Shown: positions 16,195 to 25,773, counted from the first letter of the stretch. The stretch: 64,000 nt of DNA from Flagellimonas aequoris (GCF_003584165.1 NZ_QXFJ01000027.1:62001-126000); one strand, 5' to 3'. Notes: generated by a model from the sequence alone, not told the origin. Numbers and translations: made by a program.

Positions 16195-17301
16195 ATGAAA
16201 AAATCCCTTTATATCTTAATCCTGATTTCCACGGTTTTCTTCGGATGTAAATCGAGCAAGTATGCCGATTTGGGAGATGGCATCTTTGCCAATATCCAGA
16301 CGACGAAAGGTGACATCGTCATAAAATTGGAATACCAAAAAACACCCGTTACCGTGGCCAATTTTGTTTCGCTTGCTGAGGGCAACAACCCATATGTGAA
16401 CGATGAATACAAGGACAAAAAATTCTATGACGGCATCATTTTCCACAGGGTCATCAAGGATTTTATGATCCAGGGCGGTGATCCATCGGGTACAGGAAGT
16501 GGAAACATTGGCTACACTTTCAAGGATGAGTTCAACGATTCCCTGAGACACTCCAAAAAGGGAATCATTTCCATGGCCAACCGTGGTCCGAAGACCAATA
16601 GCAGCCAATTCTTCATCACCCACAAAGAAACACCGTGGTTGGATGGCAAGCACACTGTTTTTGGGGAAGTGGTAAAAGGATTGGACGTGGTGGATTCCAT
16701 TGCCAATGTAGAAACCGCCCCCGGCGACAGGCCCAAAACCGATGTGGTGATGAACCATGTGGAAATTGTTCGGAACGGAAAGGAGGCCAAAAAATTTGAT
16801 GCGATAAAAATCTTGGGCGATTACTTTGAGGAAGAAAAAGCGGTTTCGGCAGCTTTTATTAAAATGAAACAAGATTTGGCAGCGGAGTTTACCGAGCAAA
16901 TGGCAAAAGCCGAAGAAACCCCAACAGGACTAAAAATACTTAAATTGAAGGAAGGCGAAGGCGAGCAACCCGAAATTGGTCAAATGGCTTTGGTAAATTA
17001 TGCTGGCTGGTTGATGAACGGGGAATTGTTTGATAGCAATATTCAAGAGATTGCCGAAAAATTCAATCAATTGAATCCTGGTCGTAGAGATCAAGGCGGT
17101 TATACCCCCTTCCCGATGAAGTACAGCCCCGATGCGCAATTGGCGGCAGGTTTTAGGGAAGCATTGTTGACCATGAAAGTGGGCGACAAACTTCGTGTGT
17201 TCATCCCACCACATCTTGGATATGGAGATTCTGACTATGGTCCTATCCCTGGTGGATCCACTTTAGTATTCGATTTGGAAGTAGTAGGAGTCATGGAATA
17301 A
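16195..17301 (+). CDS. Cyclophilin-FKBP fusion peptidyl-prolyl isomerase lipoprotein
   Basis: This 368-residue lipoprotein (lipobox TVFFGCKSS, Cys18) carries two unrelated prolyl isomerase folds. A cyclophilin domain occupies about residues 25-195, with FHRVIKDFMIQGGDPSGTG and NSSQFFITHKETPWLDGKHT. A helical linker follows. An FKBP domain lies at about 255-368, with VNYAGWLMNGELFDS, FREALLTMKVGDKLRVFIPP and LGYGDSDYGPIPGGSTL. Dual-family immunophilins are known from a few protists and bacteria, including flavobacteria. It follows gldI in one operon, which suits folding of exported proteins. A terminator follows. Confidence 0.93.
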   Translation: MKKSLYILILISTVFFGCKSSKYADLGDGIFANIQTTKGDIVIKLEYQKTPVTVANFVSLAEGNNPYVNDEYKDKKFYDGIIFHRVIKDFMIQGGDPSGTGSGNIGYTFKDEFNDSLRHSKKGIISMANRGPKTNSSQFFITHKETPWLDGKHTVFGEVVKGLDVVDSIANVETAPGDRPKTDVVMNHVEIVRNGKEAKKFDAIKILGDYFEEEKAVSAAFIKMKQDLAAEFTEQMAKAEETPTGLKILKLKEGEGEQPEIGQMALVNYAGWLMNGELFDSNIQEIAEKFNQLNPGRRDQGGYTPFPMKYSPDAQLAAGFREALLTMKVGDKLRVFIPPHLGYGDSDYGPIPGGSTLVFDLEVVGVME

Positions 17302-17322
17302 TACCACCTAAAAGAAAATACA

Positions 17323-17352
17323 AAAAAGCCGTGCTTTTCCGTGCGGCTTTTT
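17323..17352 (+). terminator. Rho-independent terminator after the gldI operon
   Basis: AAAAAGCCG (17323-17331) pairs with CGGCTTTTT (17344-17352), extended inward by wobble pairs to about 12 base pairs. The distal arm doubles as the T-tract. It lies 21 bases after the isomerase stop. Confidence 0.85.
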
Positions 17353-17392
17353 CTATTCGAACATGCCACAGACCTTGAGTTTATTTATGTAA

Positions 17393-18466
17393 ATGGGACA
17401 AAGAACAAAAACCATTATCGCCCTCTTACTTCCGGCCCAAATTCTATTGGTCAGATGGTTGGCGAGCTACCCGGACGTAGTGGAAAACTATTACAGCAAT
17501 GGCCTGTACATCTATATTTCCAGGTTTCTGAGAATACTGTTCGGATGGATCCCTTTCTCGTTTGGGGATCTGCTTTACACGGCCTTGTTTTTTTTGGCAG
17601 GCAGATACATTTACAAACATTGGAAAGTAATCAAGGCCAATCCCCTGCTCTTTTTAAAGAACGTGGTCGTGGTCCTCTCCATAGCTTATTTTGCTTTCCA
17701 TTTGCTTTGGGGCATGAATTATTACCGTCAGCCCATCACATGGAAGTTGAACATCCAAAGGGAATATACCATGGAGGAATTGGTGGATTTTACCGAATAT
17801 ATTGTGGAAAAAACGAACCAGTACCAATACCAAATAACCCAGGATAGCCTTGCCCCGGTACACATCCCCTACTCCAAAAGGGAAATTTTTCAAAAAACCG
17901 AGGAAGCCTATACAATACTCAAAAAACAATATCCGGATTTTGAATACAAAAACCCGAGTCTGAAATCCTCCATTTACAGTCTGCCACTGACCATTATGGG
18001 TTATGGGGGTTATCTTAATCCTTTTACCAATGAAGCCCAAGTAAACGGGATAACACCTCTCTTTCGATTACCTATGGTAAGTGGCCATGAAGTGGGCCAC
18101 CAATTGGGATACTCCGCCGAGGATGCGACCAATTTCATTGGCTATCTGGTCACGTCGAACAGTGATGATGCTTACTTCAAATACGCTTCCTATCATCATG
18201 CCTTGGGGTATTGCCTTTCCGATCTGTTTTACAAGGATGAAACCCAATACAATAGGATTTTGACCACCATTAATCCCGGTGTAAAGGAAAATTTTAAGGA
18301 ATTGAACGATTTTTGGAAAAAATATGAGAATCCATTGGAGCCCCTGTTCAAATCCGTGTTCAACACATTTTTGAAGGTGAACAACCAAAAGGAAGGTATC
18401 AAAAGTTATAATTCGGTCGTGGGGCTCATGATCAATTACCAAAACAGGGTTTTTCAAGGTGGCTGA
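17393..18466 (+). CDS. DUF3810 domain-containing membrane protein
   Basis: This 357-residue protein has three N-terminal membrane helices (about 7-28, 48-70, 90-112). An extracytoplasmic domain follows with YGGYLNPFTNEAQVNG and a zinc-protease-like VSGHEVGHQLGYSAEDATNF near residue 225. The HEVGH segment is the HExxH metallopeptidase signature, which supports a membrane-anchored zinc peptidase role, though the family is still labelled DUF3810. It stands alone between a terminator and the amidohydrolase genes. Confidence 0.87.
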   Translation: MGQRTKTIIALLLPAQILLVRWLASYPDVVENYYSNGLYIYISRFLRILFGWIPFSFGDLLYTALFFLAGRYIYKHWKVIKANPLLFLKNVVVVLSIAYFAFHLLWGMNYYRQPITWKLNIQREYTMEELVDFTEYIVEKTNQYQYQITQDSLAPVHIPYSKREIFQKTEEAYTILKKQYPDFEYKNPSLKSSIYSLPLTIMGYGGYLNPFTNEAQVNGITPLFRLPMVSGHEVGHQLGYSAEDATNFIGYLVTSNSDDAYFKYASYHHALGYCLSDLFYKDETQYNRILTTINPGVKENFKELNDFWKKYENPLEPLFKSVFNTFLKVNNQKEGIKSYNSVVGLMINYQNRVFQGG

Positions 18467-18469
18467 AAC

Positions 18470-18500
18470 TTGTGCAATCTATGCACTTAGGTTATATTTA
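18470..18500 (+). promoter_or_regulatory. Probable promoter of the amidohydrolase pair
   Basis: TTG (18470-18472), a 20-base spacer and TATATTTA (18493-18500) match the Bacteroidota promoter with one deviation (final A). The ATG follows 25 bases downstream. Confidence 0.45.
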
Positions 18501-18525
18501 AACCAACTAATTCAATAATAACCTT

Positions 18526-21468
18526 ATGAAAATTAAACTCTTGGCGCTGTCCCTCTTCATGGGCAGTGTTTCTTTGTTTGCACAGGATTATTTTCCCATA
18601 AATGACGGTGTAAAGGCAAAGAAGAACAACAATTACACGGCATTTACCAATGCCAAGATCTATGTTACCCCAACCCAAGTTATTGAAAAAGGTACCCTTC
18701 TGATCCAAAACGGAAAAGTGGTACAGGTCGGGAAATCCGTGAGCATCCCTAAAAATGCGGTTGTGGAGGATTTGGAAGGAAAATCCATCTATCCATCCTT
18801 TGTTGATATTTTCTCGGATTTCGGGGTAAAAAAACCTGAACGCGCCAGTGGTGGTGGACGTTCTGCACAATATGGCCCGGAAAGGGAAGGATTTTACTGG
18901 AACGACCATATCATGCCAGAAAATAACGCCATCAACGAGTTTAAATACGACTCCAAAAAAGCAGGTGAGCTTAGAAAGGCCGGTTTTGGAACCGTAAACG
19001 CGCACATCGAGGACGGAATTGCCCGCGGCACCGGATTGCTCGTTGCCCTTAATGACGAAGGCAGTGAGGCACAACGTATCCTGTCCGATAAATCGGCACA
19101 ATACTTTTCTTTTACCAAGAGTGTTGCCAAAAGTCAATCCTATCCTAGTTCCCTAATGGGCGCCATGGCCCTTATGCGCCAAATGTACTACGATATGGAT
19201 TGGTACAGCAAAGGCAACGTGGACACCAAGGACCGTTCTTTAGAAGCTTTGATTGCCAACAAGGGGTTGGTTCAAGTTTTTGATGCAGGCGATAATGGCA
19301 ATGTGTTGAGGGCCGACAAAATCGGGGACCTCTTCGGAATCCAATATGTTATTTTGGCAGGAGGAGATGAGTATGAGCGAATTGACGACATCAAGGCCAC
19401 CAATGCGAAGTTGATTCTCCCCTTGAACTTTCCAGATGCTTATGATGTTTCCAACCCTTATCAGGCTAAGTATATTGCCCTTAAGGATATGAGACATTGG
19501 AACTTGGCCCCATCCAACCCCAAAGTATTGGCGGATAACGGCATCGAGTTTACCATAACCCTTCACGGGTTAAAGTCCCCCTCGGACCTGAAAGAAAAAC
19601 TGATGAAGGCCATTGCATATGGACTTCCCAAGACCAAGGCCCTTGAGGCATTGACCACTATTCCCGCAAGTATTTTGGGAAAATCAGGGCAAGTAGGTTC
19701 CTTACAGGCTGGAAGTCAGGCCAATTTCCTGATCACCTCCGGTGAAATTTTCGACAAGGGAACCATCCTTTATGAAAACTGGGTACAAGGAAGTAAGAAC
19801 ATCATCCAGTCCATGGACATTGTGGACATCCGTGGGGATTACAATCTTTCTGTTGGAGCGAATACCTATACCGTATCAGTGACCGGTTCCGTAGATAAAC
19901 CAAAAGCCGAAATCAAAAAAGGTGATGAGACCTTGGAGTCCAAAATTGCTTACGATGACGATTGGTTGAACCTTGCCTTTTCTGAAGATGGCATGGGATC
20001 CTACCGCATGGTGGCCCATGTAATGCCAGGGTCACAAACCATTACCGGAAAGGTGATACTTCCCAATGGGGATGAGTCCACAGCAACCATGACCCAAACC
20101 AAACCCTTTGAGGAAAAATCAACCCCTGAAGAAACTGAAAAACCTGAATTGGTCGCCCTCACCTACCCCAATGTAGGATATGGCTACAAGACCAAGCCCA
20201 AGCAAGAAAATATTCTTTTCAAAAATGCTACGGTATGGACCGGTGAAGCTGTCCTGGAAAACACCGATGTACTTGTAAAAAACGGAAAGATTTCCAAAGT
20301 TGGTAAAAATCTTAAGGCGAGCGGTGCAACAGTGGTGGATGCAACAGGAAAGCATTTGACCGCAGGAATCATTGACGAACATTCACACATTGCCGCTTTG
20401 GCCATAAACGAAGGAGGACAAAATTCTTCGGCAGAGGTCCGTATGAAGGATGTTATAGATCCAAAGGATATGGGCATTTACCGAGACCTGGCAGGAGGTG
20501 TTACCACCATTCAGTTATTGCACGGTTCCGCCAACCCAATCGGTGGGCGTTCTGCTATTTTAAGGTTGAAATGGGGCGAAAATGCCGATGGCCTTATCTT
20601 CCCGAATTCTCCCAAATTTATCAAGTTTGCCTTGGGTGAAAACGTGAAACAGTCCAACTGGGGCAGTTACTCCCGTTTTCCACAGACACGGATGGGTGTA
20701 GAACAGGTATACACCGATTATTTCCAAAGAGCCAAGGAATACGATACCAAGAAAAAGAGCGGACAGCCTTATCGCTATGATGAGGAAATGGAAACCTTGG
20801 CCGAAATCTTGAACGGTGAACGATTCATTACCTGTCACTCCTACGTACAGAGCGAAATCAACATGATGATGAAAGTGGCGGAGAAGTTTGGTTTCCGCAT
20901 GAACACTTTCACTCATATTTTGGAAGGATACAAACTCGCGGATAAAATGGCCAAACATGGTGTTGGGGGTTCCACCTTCAGCGATTGGTGGGCCTATAAG
21001 TACGAGGTGAACGACGCCATCCCGTACAACGCAGCCATCATGGCCAGTCAGGGTGTTACCGTGGCCATCAATAGTGATGATGCGGAAATGTCACGTAGAT
21101 TGAACCAAGAGGCCGGTAAAACGGTAAAATACGGTGGTGTTTCAGAAATAGAGGCATGGAAAATGGTTACCCTTAACCCTGCCAAACTTTTGCATTTGGA
21201 CGACCGCGTAGGAAGCATAGAGGAAGGTAAGGATGCCGATTTGGTCCTTTGGTCAGACCATCCATTGTCCGTATATGCCAAGGCAGAAAAAACAATGATC
21301 GAAGGAACTGTTTATTTTGATTTGGAAAAGGACAAAATGTTGCGTGAATCCGCCAAAAAAGAAAGGAACCAACTCATCGGTATGATGCTGAACGAGAAGA
21401 AAAAAGGCGGAAAGACCAAGACCCCGGTCCAAAGCAAGAAAGAACAATTTAATTGTGACACCCTATAA
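18526..21468 (+). CDS. Secreted two-domain amidohydrolase family protein
   Basis: This 980-residue protein has a signal peptide (residues 1-20, ending SLFAQ). It contains two amidohydrolase-like halves. The first (about 35-440) has the small beta-sandwich and barrel framework, but the metal-binding HxH site reads FVDIFSDFG, so it is probably inactive. The second (about 560-950) keeps the site as DEHSHIA (H619 and H621) together with later NSDDAEMSRR. Relatives include imidazolonepropionase-like and dipeptidase-like enzymes; the substrate is unknown. Another amidohydrolase-like gene follows after 10 bases, giving three related domains in one unit. Confidence 0.9.
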   Translation: MKIKLLALSLFMGSVSLFAQDYFPINDGVKAKKNNNYTAFTNAKIYVTPTQVIEKGTLLIQNGKVVQVGKSVSIPKNAVVEDLEGKSIYPSFVDIFSDFGVKKPERASGGGRSAQYGPEREGFYWNDHIMPENNAINEFKYDSKKAGELRKAGFGTVNAHIEDGIARGTGLLVALNDEGSEAQRILSDKSAQYFSFTKSVAKSQSYPSSLMGAMALMRQMYYDMDWYSKGNVDTKDRSLEALIANKGLVQVFDAGDNGNVLRADKIGDLFGIQYVILAGGDEYERIDDIKATNAKLILPLNFPDAYDVSNPYQAKYIALKDMRHWNLAPSNPKVLADNGIEFTITLHGLKSPSDLKEKLMKAIAYGLPKTKALEALTTIPASILGKSGQVGSLQAGSQANFLITSGEIFDKGTILYENWVQGSKNIIQSMDIVDIRGDYNLSVGANTYTVSVTGSVDKPKAEIKKGDETLESKIAYDDDWLNLAFSEDGMGSYRMVAHVMPGSQTITGKVILPNGDESTATMTQTKPFEEKSTPEETEKPELVALTYPNVGYGYKTKPKQENILFKNATVWTGEAVLENTDVLVKNGKISKVGKNLKASGATVVDATGKHLTAGIIDEHSHIAALAINEGGQNSSAEVRMKDVIDPKDMGIYRDLAGGVTTIQLLHGSANPIGGRSAILRLKWGENADGLIFPNSPKFIKFALGENVKQSNWGSYSRFPQTRMGVEQVYTDYFQRAKEYDTKKKSGQPYRYDEEMETLAEILNGERFITCHSYVQSEINMMMKVAEKFGFRMNTFTHILEGYKLADKMAKHGVGGSTFSDWWAYKYEVNDAIPYNAAIMASQGVTVAINSDDAEMSRRLNQEAGKTVKYGGVSEIEAWKMVTLNPAKLLHLDDRVGSIEEGKDADLVLWSDHPLSVYAKAEKTMIEGTVYFDLEKDKMLRESAKKERNQLIGMMLNEKKKGGKTKTPVQSKKEQFNCDTL

Positions 21469-21478
21469 ACCATACATC

Positions 21479-22777
21479 ATGAAAAAAATATTTTTAATCA
21501 TAGCCATAGCTTTAGGGGTTTCATTGAACGCACAACAAACCCCAGCGCCTCCGCAAACGGAACAAGTTGCCATTTTTGGCGCTACGGCCCATATCGGTAA
21601 CGGGGAGGTCATTGAGAACTGTACCATCATTTTTAAAGATGGTAAGATCACCGCCATTGGTGCGGACCTTATGGCTCCGACTATTGGAACCATGATCGAT
21701 GCCAAAGGAAAACATGTTTATCCCGGTTTTATAGCTCCTGCCAAACCTTTGGGCTTGGTAGAAGTGGATGCCGTAAGGGCCAGTGATGATCAAGATGAGA
21801 TAGGCGAAATGATTCCCCATGTGAGGAGCATCATAGCCTACAACGCCGAATCGAAGGTAGTGGAGAGCATGAGGCCCAATGGCGTGCTGTTGGGACAGGT
21901 AACCCCACAGGGTGGAACTATTTCCGGAACCTCCAGTATTGTACAGTTTGATGCCTGGAACTGGGAAGATGCTGCCGTTAAAACCGATGATGGCATCCAT
22001 ATGAACTGGCCATCCTTCTTTAGGAGAGGTAGATGGTGGATGGGTGAAGAGCGAGGCTTTATTCCCAACAAAGACTATGGCGACCAGGTAGATGACATCA
22101 AAATGTTCTTCCTGAATTCCAGTGCCTATGGAAAAGCTGTTGAAAAAGAGAAAAACCTACCATTTGCTGCCATGGAGGGACTCTTTGATGGCTCCAAGCG
22201 TTTGTACATCCACGCAGATGGCGAAAAGGAAATGACAGATGCCGTGAACATGGCCAAGGAAGTCGGGGTGAAGCACATTGTGATCGTGGGGGGATATCGT
22301 GCCAATAAAATTGCCGATTTCCTTAAGGAAAACAATGTAGCCGTTTTGGTAGGACAGACCCATGCCTTGCCTGAATACGAAGACGACGATTATGACTTGC
22401 CATACAAATTGCCAAAACTTTTGGTGGATGCCGGCCTCTTGGTTGGATTACAAAATGAGGAAGCGGCCAACTTCCAGGCTAGAAACATGGCCTTTTATGC
22501 AGGTCAGACCGTAGGGCAAGGATTGGACAAGGAAAAAGCCTTGCAACTATTGACCAGTAACACGGCCAAAATTCTAGGTATTGATGACCAATACGGAACG
22601 TTGGAAGTAGGCAAGAGTGCCACCCTGTTCATCTCTGAGGGTGATGCCTTGGATATGCGCACCAACCAACTTTCCAAAGCTTATATCGATGGCAGGGACG
22701 TTTCCTTGGAAACCCACCAGACCAAGCTATGGCACCGGTATATGGACAAATATGAAAGAGAAAAAGCAGGACAATAG
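21479..22777 (+). CDS. Secreted amidohydrolase-like protein lacking the HxH motif
   Basis: This 432-residue protein has a signal peptide (MKKIFLIIAIALGVSLNAQQ). The amidohydrolase composite domain begins with FGATAHIGNGEVIENCTIIF. The expected HxH after the first strand is replaced by YPGFIAPAKPLGLVEV, so the canonical metal site is absent. The C-terminal TLEVGKSATLFISEGDALDM is typical of the family. The ATG at 21479 is preferred over an upstream in-frame start because it begins the signal peptide. It lies 10 bases after its larger paralogue and may be a non-catalytic partner of it. Confidence 0.88.
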   Translation: MKKIFLIIAIALGVSLNAQQTPAPPQTEQVAIFGATAHIGNGEVIENCTIIFKDGKITAIGADLMAPTIGTMIDAKGKHVYPGFIAPAKPLGLVEVDAVRASDDQDEIGEMIPHVRSIIAYNAESKVVESMRPNGVLLGQVTPQGGTISGTSSIVQFDAWNWEDAAVKTDDGIHMNWPSFFRRGRWWMGEERGFIPNKDYGDQVDDIKMFFLNSSAYGKAVEKEKNLPFAAMEGLFDGSKRLYIHADGEKEMTDAVNMAKEVGVKHIVIVGGYRANKIADFLKENNVAVLVGQTHALPEYEDDDYDLPYKLPKLLVDAGLLVGLQNEEAANFQARNMAFYAGQTVGQGLDKEKALQLLTSNTAKILGIDDQYGTLEVGKSATLFISEGDALDMRTNQLSKAYIDGRDVSLETHQTKLWHRYMDKYEREKAGQ

Positions 22778-22789
22778 ACTCCAAAAAAG

Positions 22790-22822
22790 AGAGCGGCGTT
22801 CAAATGAACGCCGCTTTTTTTA
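22790..22822 (+). terminator. Strong terminator after the amidohydrolase pair
   Basis: AGCGGCGTTC (22792-22801) and GAACGCCGCT (22806-22815) form a perfect 10-base-pair stem with a 4-base loop, followed by a T run. On the other strand a shorter T run could also serve the convergent gene ending at 22820. Confidence 0.93.
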
Positions 22823-23623
22823 ACTCTTCTTGATTTCAACAAAATCCGCTTCCTCCGGTTTTTCATAAAAACTATCGGGTTTGGGCTCCTTGCTCACCGA
22901 GGCATCTTCAAAGGTTACTGTATTACGGGCGTCCAAGATATTCCTGCCCTCATAATTATGCCATGTGATGGCTTTGGGCAATACTAGGCCACCAACATTT
23001 TGCCATTCACCATAATGTATCCATCTGAAATTATCCGAACTTTCTCCTGTTCGGTACGTGACCGTATAACCTAGCCATGCCATTTGGTGTGTATCTGGAT
23101 CAAAGTGGATAAAATATTCGTCTTTGGAAGAAGCACCCACTCCAATATTATAAGAAATTTTAATTCCAGGATAATGCTTCCCTTCATACACCAAGTCTTC
23201 AGCCTCACCGTACACAATGCCATCATCGGCCAATACAAAGGGCATCCCATAAAAATAGAACATCAGGTTGTGGTAAAAGGCGGCATCTCCTTTATAGTTT
23301 TTATCAGTATCCAAAAGCCAAGCACTTTCCCCATCAAAACCCATGGAATACTTTTCCGTATCCACTCTATCTTTTCTTGACCATAGGTCAATAGTGTGGG
23401 TTTCGGGCGCATCGGGGTTGGGAAGCACAAAGGAAAGTGTCCGCATGGATTTCCAAAGATCTAGGCCACCGTGCGCCTCAAAAACCTTGGCTAAATTTTC
23501 TGGATAATTTGATTTAGGAATGCCCGACCCAATCGGTTCCGGCACTTGGGTCTCTTCTTTTTTTGAAGAAGGTTTGCAGGCCATTAGGGCCAAAAAAATC
23601 ATTAGGATGGTTGTTTTTTTCAT
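22820..23623 (-). CDS. DUF6503 family lipoprotein
   Basis: This 267-residue protein has a lipoprotein signal (MIFLALMACKPSSKKEE, lipidated Cys15). The mature part reads YPENLAKVFEAHGGLDLWKSM and then continues as a beta-rich domain with DLWSRKDRVDTEKYSMGFDG. This matches DUF6503 proteins of Bacteroidota, which resemble LolA/outer-membrane lipoprotein-sorting-like folds. The function is unknown. It is convergent with the amidohydrolase unit and divergent from the RNA methyltransferase gene. Confidence 0.82.
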   Translation of the reverse strand: MKKTTILMIFLALMACKPSSKKEETQVPEPIGSGIPKSNYPENLAKVFEAHGGLDLWKSMRTLSFVLPNPDAPETHTIDLWSRKDRVDTEKYSMGFDGESAWLLDTDKNYKGDAAFYHNLMFYFYGMPFVLADDGIVYGEAEDLVYEGKHYPGIKISYNIGVGASSKDEYFIHFDPDTHQMAWLGYTVTYRTGESSDNFRWIHYGEWQNVGGLVLPKAITWHNYEGRNILDARNTVTFEDASVSKEPKPDSFYEKPEEADFVEIKKS

Positions 23624-23692
23624 GGTCTATATTTTGGCAATTGGTCGAAAACCGCTTTTTTAGATTACAAGAAACGCTATTTTTACTTCGTG

Positions 23693-24493
23693 ATGGAAGC
23701 CAAATCGATCAGCAGTGTCCAAAATCCCTTGGTAAAAAACATACTGCTATTAAAGGAAAAATCCCGTGAGCGGAAGAAGACCGGGCTTTTTGTGGTGGAG
23801 GGACACCGTGAGCTGGAACTTGCCCAAAAAGGAGGCTATACCCTGACCACCTTTTTGTATTGCCCAGAGATTTGGTCCGACCATCACCTGAAGGATATAC
23901 TGATACATTCAAAACCTGAAATTATCCAGATTACCCGACCTGTTTATGAGAAAATTGCCCACCGGGGCACCACAGAAGGTGTTTTGGGTATCATGAAGGT
24001 CAAAGAACACGGATTGGAAAACATCCATTTCAAAAACAAAAAACCCTTGGTACTAGTGGCCGAAGCTCCTGAAAAACCAGGGAACATCGGTGCCTTGTTA
24101 AGAACCGCCGATGCTGCGGCCGTAGATGCCGTGTTGATTGCCAATCCCAAATCGGACCTGTACAACCCGAATATCATCCGATCCAGTGTGGGCTGCGTTT
24201 TTACCAATCAAATAGGGATGGGTTCCACGAAAGAAATCATCCAGTTTCTTCAATCGAACCAAATCAAGATTTACTGTGCCGCCCTAACTGCCTCCAAAAA
24301 CTATGTGGATTGCGATTTTACAGGGGCCACCGCATTGGTCATGGGCACCGAGGCGACAGGGTTGACGGAAGATTGGCTCCAAAATTCCGACCAAAACATC
24401 ATAATCCCGATGCAAGGTGAAATCGATTCCATGAACGTTTCCGTATCGGCGGCAATACTTATCTTTGAAGCCAAGCGACAACGCGGATTCTAG
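23693..24493 (+). CDS. TrmH/SpoU-family RNA methyltransferase
   Basis: This 266-residue protein has an N-terminal substrate-binding domain (KSISSVQNPLVKNILLLKEK) and a C-terminal SPOUT domain. The knot motifs are AEAPEKPGNIGALLRTADA, SDLYNPNIIRSSVGCVF, VMGTEATGL and IPMQGEIDSMNVSVSAAI. Such enzymes 2'-O-methylate ribose in rRNA or tRNA; the exact target cannot be read from sequence. GTG at 23690 is an alternative start one codon upstream. A TAnnTTTA element lies at 23678-23685, seven bases before the ATG. The M48 protease gene follows after 3 bases. Confidence 0.93.
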   Translation: MEAKSISSVQNPLVKNILLLKEKSRERKKTGLFVVEGHRELELAQKGGYTLTTFLYCPEIWSDHHLKDILIHSKPEIIQITRPVYEKIAHRGTTEGVLGIMKVKEHGLENIHFKNKKPLVLVAEAPEKPGNIGALLRTADAAAVDAVLIANPKSDLYNPNIIRSSVGCVFTNQIGMGSTKEIIQFLQSNQIKIYCAALTASKNYVDCDFTGATALVMGTEATGLTEDWLQNSDQNIIIPMQGEIDSMNVSVSAAILIFEAKRQRGF

Positions 24494-24496
24494 TCT

Positions 24497-25729
24497 ATGG
24501 AAAAAACTTTACTCTTTTATGTTATTCTCGCCATCCTTGTTGTCCAATATTTGGTTCACCAATTCTTGGAATACCTGAATGCCAAACGATTTAAATCCTC
24601 TTTGCCTCCAGAACTTTCCGATGTTTTTGATGAGAAGGAATACCAAAAGTCGCAGGAGTACAAGCTTGCCAACTATCGTTTTGGGTTGCTTTCGGATGGA
24701 TTTTCCCTTGTATTGACCCTATGCTTTCTGTGGTTCGGCGGTTTCGAGTGGATCGACCAATTGACGCGTTCCATAAGCCAGAATATTATCCCCATGGCCC
24801 TGATATTCTTTGGGTTGATCACCTTTGGCAGTGCCATCTTGGGATTGCCATTTTCTTATTACCGCACTTTTGTAATCGAAGAAAAATACGGCTTCAACAA
24901 GACCACTAAAAAACTGTTTTTTATGGATAAGATCAAAGGCGGTATACTGACTGCGATATTAGGTGGTGGTATCTTGGCCCTTTTTATATGGTTTTATCAA
25001 TGGACAGGCCCAAAATTTTGGGTCTACACCTGGGTTATGGTTGGCGTTGTCATCCTTTTCATCAACCTGTTTTATAGTAGGTTAATCGTGCCCATGTTCA
25101 ACAAACAGACGCCATTGAACGAAGGCAGTTTAAAAAATGCTATTGAAGGGTACGCCCAAAAAGTCGGTTTTGAACTCAAGAATGTTTTCGTGATCGATGG
25201 TTCCAAGCGTTCTACCAAGGCAAATGCCTATTTTTCGGGGTTTGGCAAGGAAAAACGGATTACGTTGTTCGACACCTTGATCCACGATCTGGATGAAGAG
25301 GAAATTGTGGCCGTTTTGGCACACGAGGTCGGTCATTACAAGAGAAACCACATCATTTTCAACCTGGTGTTGTCTTTGGCCGTAACAGGATTCACCTTGT
25401 ATATCCTTTCCCTTTTCATCAATCACCCAGAAATTTCTAAGGCCATTGGAGTAACTACACCAAGTTTCCATGCTGCATTGGTGGGCTTTGCCTTGTTGTA
25501 CAGTCCCATTTCGGAAATCACAGGTTTGGCCATGAACTATCTGTCCAGAAAGTTCGAGTTTCAAGCCGATGATTATGCCAAGAACACCTTTTCGGCAACA
25601 CCTTTGGTCACATCGTTAAAGAAGTTGTCCAAGAACAGTTTGAGCAACTTGACCCCCCACCCTGCTTACGTTTTCGTACACTATTCCCACCCACCTTTGG
25701 TGGAGCGCATCCGAAACCTTAAGGCATAG
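24497..25729 (+). CDS. M48 family (Ste24/CaaX-type) membrane metalloprotease
   Basis: This 410-residue protein has about seven membrane helices and the zinc site HEVGH at residues 276-280, with the third ligand Glu in SRKFEFQADDYA. The architecture matches Ste24/CAAX prenyl protease 1. Bacterial members act in quality control of membrane and exported proteins rather than in prenyl processing. It starts 3 bases after the RNA methyltransferase gene, so the two share a transcript. Confidence 0.94.
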   Translation: MEKTLLFYVILAILVVQYLVHQFLEYLNAKRFKSSLPPELSDVFDEKEYQKSQEYKLANYRFGLLSDGFSLVLTLCFLWFGGFEWIDQLTRSISQNIIPMALIFFGLITFGSAILGLPFSYYRTFVIEEKYGFNKTTKKLFFMDKIKGGILTAILGGGILALFIWFYQWTGPKFWVYTWVMVGVVILFINLFYSRLIVPMFNKQTPLNEGSLKNAIEGYAQKVGFELKNVFVIDGSKRSTKANAYFSGFGKEKRITLFDTLIHDLDEEEIVAVLAHEVGHYKRNHIIFNLVLSLAVTGFTLYILSLFINHPEISKAIGVTTPSFHAALVGFALLYSPISEITGLAMNYLSRKFEFQADDYAKNTFSATPLVTSLKKLSKNSLSNLTPHPAYVFVHYSHPPLVERIRNLKA

Positions 25730-25735
25730 TTTTTG

Positions 25736-25766
25736 TTGTTTACCTAATAAGATTGTAGTAATTTTA
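25736..25766 (+). promoter_or_regulatory. Promoter of the (p)ppGpp synthetase/hydrolase gene
   Basis: TTG (25736-25738), a 20-base spacer and TAATTTTA (25759-25766) match the Bacteroidota promoter with one deviation. The ATG follows only 7 bases after the -7 element, implying a very short leader. Confidence 0.5.
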
Positions 25767-25773
25767 ATATACT

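Noticed and set aside
17341..17847. A 168-codon open frame over the start of the DUF3810 gene
   Set aside because: It begins in the preceding terminator and runs out of frame with a gene that has membrane helices and an HEVGH motif; its own translation shows no family features.
18487..19137. A 216-codon minus-strand frame opposite the amidohydrolase gene
   Set aside because: It is antisense to a well-supported secreted enzyme and has no signal peptide, domain or promoter.
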